7,647 bases of DNA from Lentisphaeria bacterium (GCA_019408975.1 DXVA01000213.1:1-7647); one strand, 5' to 3'. Positions 1 through 6,878 are shown, counted from the first letter of the stretch. The notes: a model not told the origin generated them from the letters alone. A program made the numbers and translations.

Positions 1-680
1 ACATGAACGTCTCCAACGGCTCCCTCGGAACGGATCATCACGACTACCAGACGATTGTCCGGATGCGCCGTGAAGAAGCGCTGAACTCCGCAAAACTCGT
101 CGGAGCGGTCTTCCACGAGAGCATCTGCGACGATATCGAGGTGTTCTACAACTATGAAAATCTGGCGAAACTGGTGCCGGTCGTCCGTGAAGTCGAACCT
201 GAAATCATTCTGACACAGGGTCCCTACGACTATATGGAAGACCACATCAACGCCGGTCGTCTCGCTGTCACTGCGGCATTCTGCCGCGGCATGGTGAACA
301 TGAAATGTGCGCCGACGGCAAAACCGACGCTGCAGAATGTTGCGGTCTACCACTGTATGCCGCACAGCATCACCGATCAGCTGCGCCGCCCGGTGGAGGC
401 GGATTTCTATGTGAACATCGCCTCCAAGATGGAGATCAAGCGTCAGGCGCTCGCCTGCCATAAGAGCCAGAAGGAGTGGCTTGATGTCAGCCAGGGCATG
501 GACGCCTACATCAAGGACATGGAAAACCGCGCCGCGATCTTCGGCAGACAGTCCGGCGAGTTTGAGTTTGCCGAGGGCTGGGTTCAGCACAATCCGCTGG
601 GCTTCGGGCCGGAAAACTTCAATCCGCTGACAGCCGCGCTCAAAGATTTCGTGAAGCTCATGCCCCACGCAATCCGGTAA
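1..680 (+). CDS. PIG-L/LmbE-family N-deacetylase, 3' part (5' end outside window)
   Basis: This is the C-terminal 225 residues of a PIG-L (LmbE-like) metal-dependent deacetylase, a family that removes N-acetyl groups from GlcNAc-type sugars and conjugates (MshB, BshB, GlcNAc-PI deacetylase). The ATG at base 3 is probably internal: it falls in the family's 'TNGD-G' strand region (SNGSLGT, residues 4-10), and the upstream AHPDDE metal-binding motif is missing, so some tens of codons lie left of the window. Visible family marks are RREEA (22-26) followed by a 'LVGA' segment, DYMEDH (76-81) where the family usually has a HPDH-type motif carrying the third metal ligand (H81 here), and the terminal 'K-x-x-AL-x-x-H-x-SQ' motif with H153. 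The substrate cannot be deduced. The length and the extended C-terminal tail (about 160-225) resemble bacterial PIG-L members of unknown substrate. A strong terminator follows 21 bases after the stop, so this gene ends its own transcription unit. Confidence 0.85.
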   Translation, partial: MNVSNGSLGTDHHDYQTIVRMRREEALNSAKLVGAVFHESICDDIEVFYNYENLAKLVPVVREVEPEIILTQGPYDYMEDHINAGRLAVTAAFCRGMVNMKCAPTAKPTLQNVAVYHCMPHSITDQLRRPVEADFYVNIASKMEIKRQALACHKSQKEWLDVSQGMDAYIKDMENRAAIFGRQSGEFEFAEGWVQHNPLGFGPENFNPLTAALKDFVKLMPHAIR

Positions 681-701
681 CAGCCAAAGCTGAATTGATT
701 C

Positions 702-740
702 GTGGAGAGTCCGGCAATAACCGGACTCTCCACTTTTTTT
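702..740 (+). terminator. Strong intrinsic terminator after the deacetylase gene
   Basis: A perfect 13-bp stem (GTGGAGAGTCCGG at 702-714 pairing with CCGGACTCTCCAC at 721-733) closes a 6-base loop (CAATAA) and is followed directly by seven T residues (734-740). This is a textbook Rho-independent terminator. It isolates the deacetylase unit from the membrane-protein/murA unit downstream. Confidence 0.95.
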
Positions 741-773
741 ATTGAAAAGACCACAGCAGGAACTTCAGGAATA

Positions 774-807
774 GAGGAAGGAGCAAGCCCGGGACTGCTT
801 TTCCCTC
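774..807 (+). other. Imperfect hairpin in the leader region before the membrane-protein gene
   Basis: The sequence from GAGGAAGGAGCA (774-785) to TGCTTTTCCCTC (796-807) can fold into a 12-position stem with two G-U pairs and one A-C mismatch around a loop that contains CCCGGG. No T-tract follows directly, so it is not a standard terminator. It lies between the upstream terminator and the predicted promoter at 890-917, so it would be outside the mRNA made from that promoter. The role is unknown and a chance structure is possible. Confidence 0.3.
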
Positions 808-889
808 AAAGTCGCCCCCTGCCCTGCCCCTTTTTTACGGGGAACATCCGGCGCCATCGGATTTTGTGCGAAAGTTTCGGTTTCCGAAC

Positions 890-917
890 TTGAATTACGC
901 TTGAAATGATGTAAAAT
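890..917 (+). promoter_or_regulatory. Predicted sigma70-type promoter for the membrane protein-murA unit
   Basis: A -35-like TTGAAT (890-895) and a -10-like TAAAAT (912-917) are separated by 16 bases, about 30 bases upstream of the start codon at 946. It lies downstream of a strong terminator, exactly where a new transcription unit needs a promoter. The call rests on match to consensus and on position only. Confidence 0.55.
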
Positions 918-945
918 CTCTCATAAGAGGAGGTATTCGGGACGA

Positions 946-1635
946 ATGAAATCTTATGACTTTACAATCTGTTTTCAATCAATCCGTTATAACATACACG
1001 ACAACGGAGTTCTGGAATATCTCAAACTGAACGCAAACGGAGAAACAGGAAAAGCAGATGCCTGCACCCTTTCAAATTATAATCCGATCCCGGAGAAACA
1101 GAGAAAGAACAGTCCATATACCGGTTTTCTGCTGTTTCTGTTTTTTCTTACTCTGATTCTCAATCTGGTCAATCTCGTTCTGATTTATTTTTTCCATGCC
1201 GGGTATGCAAAATCCATGATCCTGGCTGTCTTTCCTTTCGTTTTCCTGATTCCGCTTGCCCTGCGGAAAATTACTTACTGTTTTCCCTCATTTGCCGACA
1301 CATCGCCGCTTATCATCACAGTCGGTTATCGGGAAAACCGGAAATCCGCGGAATTCCTGCGGGAACTCCGGCGCGCCATTGCAAGGCATTTCCGGGAACC
1401 GGAAGTGAATTATGCAAACAGGGAGGCTTTTCTTGAAGCAGTCAGAGAAATGCGCGACAATAAGCTTCTCACGGACAGCGAAATTCATGTGATCACAAGG
1501 CAGTATGAAAATCACACTCCCTTTACGCCGCTTCACACCTTTGTCGTTCTCGACGTTCTCAGGATGGACGGCGTCATTTCGGAAGACGAGTATCAGGAAA
1601 TGAAATACGAAAGAATCTTTCACCCCAATCCATAA
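946..1635 (+). CDS. Two-pass membrane protein with SHOCT-like C-terminal hairpins
   Basis: I do not recognise a named family for this 229-residue protein. The soluble N-terminal part (1-55) looks beta-rich. Two hydrophobic segments follow (about 59-84 and 90-106) with a short connection, so both termini probably lie on the same side of the inner membrane. A strand-helix segment (about 121-145, LIITVGYRE then FLRELRRAI) could complete a domain interrupted by the membrane hairpin. The last third has two helical hairpins that resemble SHOCT motifs: 'MRDNKLLTDSEI' (169-180) and 'RMDGVISEDEYQEMK' (206-220), each with the 'G/L-L/I-[ST]-x-x-E' turn. SHOCT motifs are thought to mediate oligomerisation or appear as tails of membrane proteins; that role is inferred here. 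The start is supported by GAGGAGG at 927-933. The gene ends 14 bases before murA, which implies co-transcription. Its base composition is more AT-rich than murA. Confidence 0.75.
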   Translation: MKSYDFTICFQSIRYNIHDNGVLEYLKLNANGETGKADACTLSNYNPIPEKQRKNSPYTGFLLFLFFLTLILNLVNLVLIYFFHAGYAKSMILAVFPFVFLIPLALRKITYCFPSFADTSPLIITVGYRENRKSAEFLRELRRAIARHFREPEVNYANREAFLEAVREMRDNKLLTDSEIHVITRQYENHTPFTPLHTFVVLDVLRMDGVISEDEYQEMKYERIFHPNP

Positions 1636-1649
1636 GGAAAACAATTCTC

Positions 1650-2939
1650 ATGCGCAGTCTCATCATAAACGGCGGAGCGGAAATCTCCGGAAATGTCACA
1701 ATCGGCGGAAACAAGAACGCGGTTCTGCCGATGATTGCGGCGTCCATCCTCACGAAAGAGGAGATCATCATGCACGATGTCCCAGCAATCAGCGATGCGG
1801 ATGTCATGCTCAAAATCATTCAGCATCTCGGAGCCAAAGTAACACGTTCCGGGAAAACGGTCAGGATCAACGCGAAAAACATCACAAAAAGCGAAATTCC
1901 CAGAAGCCTCTGCTCCGCATTGAGAACCTCCATTCTGCTGGCGGGCCCGCTGTCCGTCAGATGCGGAGAAGCGACCATTTACCCGCCCGGCGGAGACGTC
2001 ATCGGGCGCCGTCGTCTCGACTCGCATTTCTACGGTCTGAAAAAGCTCGGCGCTGTCATTCAGGGCGACTCCGTCCCCTATGAATTCCAGACGACGGCAA
2101 AGGGTATGCACGGAAGCGAAATCTTCCTTGATGAAGCAAGCGTAACCGCCACCGAGCACATCCTCATGACCGCCGCAGCATGCAGGGGAACCACAATCCT
2201 GCGCAACGCCGCCTCGGAACCCCATGTGCGCCAGCTCGGCGAGATGCTGATCAAAATGGGTGCGGACATCACCGGACTGGACTCCAATACAATCATCATC
2301 AAAGGCAATCCGGAGCTTCACGGCGCGGAGGTCTCGATTGAAGGAGATCATATCGAAGCGGCAAGTTTCATTGCGCTTGCGGCATGTACACGCGGCGCGG
2401 TCAACATCGAAGGCAAACTCACGCCGCGCGACTACTGGATGACACGCCGCGTCTTCGAAAAACTGGGAATCCGTTTCAGACTGCATCCCGGCCTGATCGA
2501 AGTCCCCGGCGGGCAGCGCATGAAGATTCAGCCGGATTTCGGCAACGCGATTCCCCAGATATCCGACGGTCCGTGGCCGCAGTTCCCGAGCGATATGATG
2601 AGCTGTCTGATCGTATGCGCAACTCAGGCGAAGGGGTCGATCCTCTTTTTCGAGAAGATGTTTGAGAGCCGTATCTACTTTGTGGACCGTTTGATCGCGA
2701 TGGGTGCGAATGCGGTAGTCTGCGATCCGCACCGTGTCGTCATCTCCGGACCGGCGAAGCTTCGCGGCATTGAAATGTCAAGCCCCGACATCCGCGCCGG
2801 CATGGCGATGGTGCTTGCCGCAGTCTGCGCAAAAGGGCGTTCCGTAGTCAACAATGCGGACACCATTTTCCGCGGTTATGAAGACATCTGCGCCAAACTG
2901 GGCAGTCTCGGCGTGGAAATCTCCATGGAACAACATTGA
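1650..2939 (+). CDS. murA: UDP-N-acetylglucosamine 1-carboxyvinyltransferase (MurA) with Cys-to-Asp active site
   Basis: MurA transfers enolpyruvate from PEP to UDP-GlcNAc in the cytoplasm, the first committed step of peptidoglycan synthesis. The 429-residue protein is close to the usual length (about 420) and has the two-domain EPSP-synthase fold pattern. Residues matching the E. coli enzyme are K22-N23 (GGNKNAVLP), R92 (SALRTS), R121 in the active-site loop, D315 (FPSDM, the general base D305 of E. coli), R341 (FESR), D380-x-R382 and R408 (RGYE). The catalytic loop reads PPGGDVIG, so the cysteine equivalent to C115 is aspartate, D116 (codon GAC at 1995-1997). In known MurAs with this change the enzyme remains active and fosfomycin cannot alkylate it. 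An AAGGAA Shine-Dalgarno (1634-1639) overlaps the stop of the previous gene, which suggests translational coupling. The segment 'SDGPWPQFPSDMM' marks a MurA subtype unlike the E. coli form; the function is nevertheless well supported. Confidence 0.95.
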   Translation: MRSLIINGGAEISGNVTIGGNKNAVLPMIAASILTKEEIIMHDVPAISDADVMLKIIQHLGAKVTRSGKTVRINAKNITKSEIPRSLCSALRTSILLAGPLSVRCGEATIYPPGGDVIGRRRLDSHFYGLKKLGAVIQGDSVPYEFQTTAKGMHGSEIFLDEASVTATEHILMTAAACRGTTILRNAASEPHVRQLGEMLIKMGADITGLDSNTIIIKGNPELHGAEVSIEGDHIEAASFIALAACTRGAVNIEGKLTPRDYWMTRRVFEKLGIRFRLHPGLIEVPGGQRMKIQPDFGNAIPQISDGPWPQFPSDMMSCLIVCATQAKGSILFFEKMFESRIYFVDRLIAMGANAVVCDPHRVVISGPAKLRGIEMSSPDIRAGMAMVLAAVCAKGRSVVNNADTIFRGYEDICAKLGSLGVEISMEQH

Positions 2940-2966
2940 TCTTTTTTGAAACTCATATTCAACAAC

Positions 2967-2976
2967 AAAGGGAGAG
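2967..2976 (+). promoter_or_regulatory. Ribosome binding site deciding the lipoprotein start
   Basis: AAAGGGAGAG lies just upstream of the ATG at 2981 with good spacing. It selects this ATG over an in-frame TTG at 2936, which overlaps the murA stop codon and would place 15 polar residues in front of the lipoprotein signal peptide. Confidence 0.75.
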
Positions 2977-2980
2977 AATC

Positions 2981-3970
2981 ATGAAAGCATTGCAGATTAC
3001 GGCGGCAGCGGCGCTGATTCTTGCGGGAGGATGCGCAACCACATCGAACAGCGATGAACAATATCGGCTGCTGACACAGCAGATGCAGCAGCTCAACAAA
3101 AATCTCGAAACTCTGACAAAGCAGCTCGAAAAATACAACAGACAGGCAACACAAAAAACAGGCAATCCTATCGTAAGAAACCGAGGTGACATCAAAACGC
3201 TGGCAACCATCAAACTGCCTAAAAACCCGACAGATGAACAGATTATAGAATATGTTCAAAAAATTGAGATTGCAACGAATGAACAAAATATGTTCAGTAA
3301 AAATGATATACAGGTAACGCTGCTGAAGAAAATCGGCACCGGGCATCTCACCTTGCTGGCACCTTTTTTGAACGGGCATTCCTTTCATTTTTCTCATGCA
3401 CTGCCGTCACTGGTAGGCAAAGAGGACAAAGAAGCCGCATTGAAACTTCTTCCGCAAATTCCCGATCTGATCAGACCAATCGTCCAGCATGGATGGATTG
3501 AGGAGGCGAAAGAAATTTATTTTACTGCTCTGCAAAACCAGGACGATACCTGGACCAGCTGCCAATACGCCAATTATTTTGCAAAAACTCCTGAGGACCG
3601 CAAACGTCTGATCAAACTTTATGAGACAGGGAAAAATACCTCGCGTCTATATTCCCTCATCAGCACATTTAAAGATATTGACCTGAAAAAAATAACTGAC
3701 AATGCATGGAAAAACCATCGCTATGCTCAGGACTGGATCAAGGCGGACTATGCAAAACATGCTGCGATGGCGGGCAATCCGGACGCATTAAACGACTGGC
3801 TCCTGATCATGGCGCGCAAAACTTATATGCGCGGCAATGCGGCTGATGATGCAGCCTTGCTGACCGGGCAAACCGGCAATATCAGGCAAATTCTGTTATG
3901 GTTCAACAAAAACAAGTCGAAACTGTATTTCGATGAAAAAGAAAAGACGTTCAAGGTCAGGGAGAAATAA
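2981..3970 (+). CDS. Coiled-coil lipoprotein of unknown family
   Basis: This 329-residue protein begins with a short lipoprotein signal peptide: MKALQ, a hydrophobic stretch rich in Ala and Leu, and the lipobox-like LAGGC with the lipidated cysteine at residue 18. Ala at -3 and Gly at -2 are less common than the canonical Leu-Ala. The mature protein starts with a Gln-, Leu- and Lys-rich segment (about 26-54) with heptad-like spacing, probably a coiled coil, then a Thr/Asn/Pro-rich linker. Residues about 85-310 look all-helical and repeat-like (HEAT/TPR-type helical pairs), but I cannot match a family. The tail, with 'LLWFNKNKSKLYFDEKEKTFKV' features (about 305-326), weakly resembles the ends of HEAT-like envelope proteins. 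It follows murA by 41 bases with no clear promoter or terminator between, so it is probably in the same operon. The body is visibly AT-richer than murA. An envelope structural or scaffold role is plausible but unproven. Confidence 0.75.
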   Translation: MKALQITAAAALILAGGCATTSNSDEQYRLLTQQMQQLNKNLETLTKQLEKYNRQATQKTGNPIVRNRGDIKTLATIKLPKNPTDEQIIEYVQKIEIATNEQNMFSKNDIQVTLLKKIGTGHLTLLAPFLNGHSFHFSHALPSLVGKEDKEAALKLLPQIPDLIRPIVQHGWIEEAKEIYFTALQNQDDTWTSCQYANYFAKTPEDRKRLIKLYETGKNTSRLYSLISTFKDIDLKKITDNAWKNHRYAQDWIKADYAKHAAMAGNPDALNDWLLIMARKTYMRGNAADDAALLTGQTGNIRQILLWFNKNKSKLYFDEKEKTFKVREK

Positions 3971-4013
3971 CGGGAGAACCGGGATAGCGGAACTTTGAAA
4001 TGGAACACAGAAA

Positions 4014-4073
4014 AAGCCGGATTGGAAAAGTTTTCACTTTTCAGGCGGAGACGGCTTGATTTTCAAAATCCGG
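4014..4073 (+). other. Nested inverted repeats around the EIIA-CBS promoter
   Basis: CCGGATT (4017-4023) is repeated inverted as AATCCGG (4067-4073). An overlapping pair AAGCCG (4014-4019)/CGGCTT (4052-4057) and an inner GAAAAG/CTTTTC hairpin lie between them. The right arms overlap the predicted -35 and the promoter spacer. The region could be a weak terminator for the lipoprotein gene, an operator, or chance; no long T-tract follows. Confidence 0.25.
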
Positions 4074-4083
4074 ACGCTATGAT
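4056..4083 (+). promoter_or_regulatory. Predicted sigma70-type promoter for the EIIA-CBS/permease unit
   Basis: TTGATT (4056-4061) and TATGAT (4078-4083) are separated by 16 bases, about 40 bases upstream of the start codon at 4125. The placement fits a new transcription unit after the lipoprotein gene. The evidence is consensus match and position only. Confidence 0.55.
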
Positions 4084-4124
4084 ACGATAGAGCTGTTTGA
4101 AAAACCAACAAGGAAAAGTTCAGA

Positions 4125-5051
4125 ATGAATGTTCAGGTCAACCCTCACTTTTACAACTTCCTGGCGGAAGGCAACATCATCAGCGGCACCAAAGCTGAAA
4201 CCGCACAGGAGGTCATCTCCGAACTGGCAAGGCTCCTCGCACGAAACACCGCAGGACTCAATGCGCAGGAAATCATCGACGAAGTGATGCTCCGCGAAAA
4301 ACGGATGCCCACGGTAATCGGTTCCGGTCTTGCGGTGCCGCACGCACGCTCCGAACATGTTGACCGTCTCCTTGTCGCAATGGCGACCTCCGGCAAAGGA
4401 ATTGATTTTGCCGTTCCGGGAAAACCGAAAGTCAATATCGTGATTCTCATTCTGACGCCGGCAGACGATCCGGGGCTCCATCTTCAGGTGCTCGCGGCTC
4501 TTGCGAAGGACTTCATGGAATCCAAGGTGGTCCATGAAGTCGCGGAGCTTGCAACCCCGAAAGCGGTTCTGAACTATTTCACTTCATCAAAAGTCGAAAT
4601 TCCGCAGTTTCTGCGGGCGCGCGACGTCATGATCACAACGCCCGTGACTCTGCTTGAAAACAACACGCTCAATGAAGCAATCGAAATCTTCGCCACCAAC
4701 AATATTGATGAGATTCCGGTCATTGACGACGTCCGGGAACTTCGCGGTGTCGTCTCTCTCGCAGACCTCCTGAAGTTCAGCCTGCCGGAACATATCCTGT
4801 GGATGGACGATCTTTCTTCCGTCTACCGTTTTCAGCCGTTTTCCGAAGTGCTCCAGACCGCCGACGAGACAAAGGTCGCCGATTTCATGCGCGAAGAATT
4901 CATCACGGTTCACGCAGACATTCCCGCAGTCCAGCTCGCAAAACTGTTTCTGATGCACAAGCTCCAGAAACTTCTTGTCGTGGACGATTCCAACAAACTC
5001 GCCGGTATTGTCGAGCTCAAGGATTTCTGCGCCAAACTGTTCTGGGAATAA
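4125..5051 (+). CDS. PTS EIIA-2 (fructose/Ntr-type) domain fused to a CBS-domain pair
   Basis: This 308-residue cytoplasmic protein has two modules. Residues about 10-153 form a PTS EIIA type-2 domain (mannitol/fructose/PtsN-like): 'REKRMPTVIGSGLAVPHAR' contains the expected phosphorylated histidine H73 (codon CAC at 4341-4343), and 'PGLHLQVLAALA' carries the second conserved active-site histidine H119. Residues about 164-307 form two CBS motifs: 'ARDVMITTPVTLLENNTLNEA' through 'GVVSLADLLKF', and 'VADFMREEFITVHADIPAVQ' through 'GIVELKDF'. CBS pairs usually bind adenine nucleotides. No EIIB or EIIC domain or sugar permease is nearby, so a regulatory, PtsN-like role is more likely than sugar transport. 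The start is supported by AAGGAAAAG (4110-4118). The permease gene begins 66 bases downstream, which suggests that the permease is the regulated partner; that is inference from context. Confidence 0.88.
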   Translation: MNVQVNPHFYNFLAEGNIISGTKAETAQEVISELARLLARNTAGLNAQEIIDEVMLREKRMPTVIGSGLAVPHARSEHVDRLLVAMATSGKGIDFAVPGKPKVNIVILILTPADDPGLHLQVLAALAKDFMESKVVHEVAELATPKAVLNYFTSSKVEIPQFLRARDVMITTPVTLLENNTLNEAIEIFATNNIDEIPVIDDVRELRGVVSLADLLKFSLPEHILWMDDLSSVYRFQPFSEVLQTADETKVADFMREEFITVHADIPAVQLAKLFLMHKLQKLLVVDDSNKLAGIVELKDFCAKLFWE

Positions 5052-5117
5052 ATGCAGTTTTCCATCAACATTTTTCTGATTCGGAAAAGACCAAATTCAA
5101 TATAACAGGAGTGGAGT

Positions 5118-6878
5118 ATGCACGAAGAAGGATCGTCACAACTGAGCGCCGGAGAAATGATAAAAAGAATCGGCATCCTGATTGCCGTCAGTGCCGGAGT
5201 CGGAATACTCGGCGGGAAGACAGTTTTCGAGGTTCACCAGGCGACGGCGGTAGCGGTTTTTCTGGCAATCATCCTCGGCACACTGCTTTTCTGGAACATC
5301 CGCCTGGCGATCGCGTTCCTCGGGCTTTCCGTCCTGATCTGCTCCAACTCGCTGGACATCGCCACCTTCGTGCAGTCTTCGGCGCTGGAAGTAATCCTGT
5401 TCCTTGTCGGCATGATGATTATCGTCGGAGCGTTGCGCGATCTCGGATTTTTTACATGGATCGTACAATTAATCGTATCGATGCCGAATATTTCAGGAAT
5501 GAAATTCATTGCAGTCACCGCCGCCGCGTCGGCTCTGCTGGCGTGTGCGGTGGATGAGGTCACTTCGATCATTTTCATTGCAACGCTGGTGTTTCAGGTC
5601 TGCGACCGCCTCAAACTCAATCCCGTTCCCTATATCCTGATCTGCGTCCTGTGCACCAACGTCGGAAGCGCAGGCACCATGATGGGCAATCCCGTCGGCA
5701 TCTACATCGGCACCAAAGGCGGGCTGACTTTCGGCGATTTCATGTGCTATGCGTTCCCGATCATGCTGCTGGCGCTTGCCGCGACGGTGGCTCTGACCAT
5801 CTGGTATTACCGCAAGGACCTGGCACAGTTCGACATCAGTCTCAAGGAACGTCTTGCGCGCAACCTGACGCTCGCTCCGGTGATCGAAGTGCCTTACAGG
5901 CAGGGGCTCGCCCTGATCCTCGTCACGATCTGCGCAATCGCCATGCACCACCAGCTTGAAACATGGCTCGGCATCGGCAAGAACAGTGTCCTCCTGATCG
6001 CTCCGCTGGTCTGTTCCGGAATCGTCATGATCCTGCGGCGCGACCGCGCGCGGCATTATGTCGAACGGGAGGTGGACTGGTGGACGCTCCTCTTTTTCAT
6101 GCTGCTCTTCGCCATCGCCGGAACGCTGGAGCACACGCATGTGGACCTCATCATGGCAGACTATTTTTCCAGCATCTGCGGCTCCAGCCATGCGGTTCTC
6201 GTCCCGTTCATTCTTGCGGTTACGGCGGTCGGGTCGGCATTCGTGGACAACGTCATTTTCGTGGCGGCGTTCTGCCCCGTGATCGAACAGCTCTCCGCAA
6301 GCGTGAAGGACCTGCCGCTCTGGTGGGCATTGTTGTTCGGAGCCTGCTTCGGCGGCAACATCACCATGATCGGAAGCACTGCGAATATCGTCGCTCTCGG
6401 AATGCTTGAGAAACGTTCCCATACCCACGTCGGCTTCTTCCAGTGGTTCAAGATCGGAGCGCTGGCAGCGCTCCTTGCAAGCTGTATCGCCTGGGGGCTC
6501 CTGATGCTGATGTCGCCGCTGATGCCGGACCGTCCGGCGCTTGTAAGGCATGAAATGCTCGACGGAGCCAGAACGTTCAGCGGCAAAAACGTCTATATAG
6601 AAGGGACGATCCACTCCACTGCCGCCGATTACCTGTTGCAGGAAGAAAAGATCGGTCCGGCAGACTATGCCGCATTCGAGCTCCGCCCGCAGGGAGCCAA
6701 AACACCTGTTTTCGTCTATGTCGCCAGAACTTCGCCCCTGCTGAAAGCCCTCCAGACGCTTCCGTCCGAGCGCAGTTTTTTCCGAGGCAGACTCTACACG
6801 CGGGACAGCGACCGTTTCAAGCCGAATGTCAATGCTCTTATCCTGGAGGAAATCACGCAGGCAAAACCCAAACGCTGA
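5118..6878 (+). CDS. ArsB/NhaD/SLC13-type ion permease with C-terminal soluble domain
   Basis: This 586-residue inner-membrane protein has roughly eleven or twelve hydrophobic segments between residues 15 and 468. It shows the two-fold internal repeat of the ion transporter superfamily (ArsB, NhaD, P-protein, SLC13). The half-site motifs are 'VDEVTS' (145-150) with 'NVGSAGTMMGNP' (181-192), and 'SAFVDNVIF' (373-381) with 'FGGNITMIGSTAN' (411-423), followed by a family-typical tail from LWWALLFGACFGGN to the last helix. Members move arsenite, sodium/protons, or carboxylates and other anions, and the substrate here cannot be read. The first-half motif GNPVG differs from the common GDPPN. Residues about 475-586 are soluble and absent from ordinary ArsB/NhaD proteins; 'GKNVYIEGTIHS' and 'FFRGRLYTRDS' suggest a small beta-barrel, perhaps OB-like (low confidence). 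AGGAG (5107-5111) supports the start. No strong promoter is seen in the 66-base gap, so it is probably co-transcribed with the EIIA-CBS gene. Confidence 0.87.
   Translation: MHEEGSSQLSAGEMIKRIGILIAVSAGVGILGGKTVFEVHQATAVAVFLAIILGTLLFWNIRLAIAFLGLSVLICSNSLDIATFVQSSALEVILFLVGMMIIVGALRDLGFFTWIVQLIVSMPNISGMKFIAVTAAASALLACAVDEVTSIIFIATLVFQVCDRLKLNPVPYILICVLCTNVGSAGTMMGNPVGIYIGTKGGLTFGDFMCYAFPIMLLALAATVALTIWYYRKDLAQFDISLKERLARNLTLAPVIEVPYRQGLALILVTICAIAMHHQLETWLGIGKNSVLLIAPLVCSGIVMILRRDRARHYVEREVDWWTLLFFMLLFAIAGTLEHTHVDLIMADYFSSICGSSHAVLVPFILAVTAVGSAFVDNVIFVAAFCPVIEQLSASVKDLPLWWALLFGACFGGNITMIGSTANIVALGMLEKRSHTHVGFFQWFKIGALAALLASCIAWGLLMLMSPLMPDRPALVRHEMLDGARTFSGKNVYIEGTIHSTAADYLLQEEKIGPADYAAFELRPQGAKTPVFVYVARTSPLLKALQTLPSERSFFRGRLYTRDSDRFKPNVNALILEEITQAKPKR

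Noticed and set aside
702..893. Open frame of 63 codons after the deacetylase gene
   Set aside because: It begins with GTG inside the arm of a perfect terminator hairpin, has no ribosome site, and its translation shows no recognisable protein pattern.
1620..2732. Long minus-strand open frame (370 codons) opposite murA
   Set aside because: It is antisense to a well-supported murA, rich in His, Arg, Cys and Asp as is usual for shadow frames, and has no family resemblance.
2936..2980. Upstream TTG start for the lipoprotein gene
   Set aside because: It overlaps the murA stop, lacks a suitable ribosome site, and would bury the lipoprotein signal peptide behind 15 polar residues.
5052..5117. Possible terminator or promoter between the EIIA-CBS and permease genes
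   Set aside because: The only inverted repeat (TTTTCC at 5058-5063 with GGAAAA at 5083-5088) is short with a 19-base loop, and no convincing -35/-10 pair is present.
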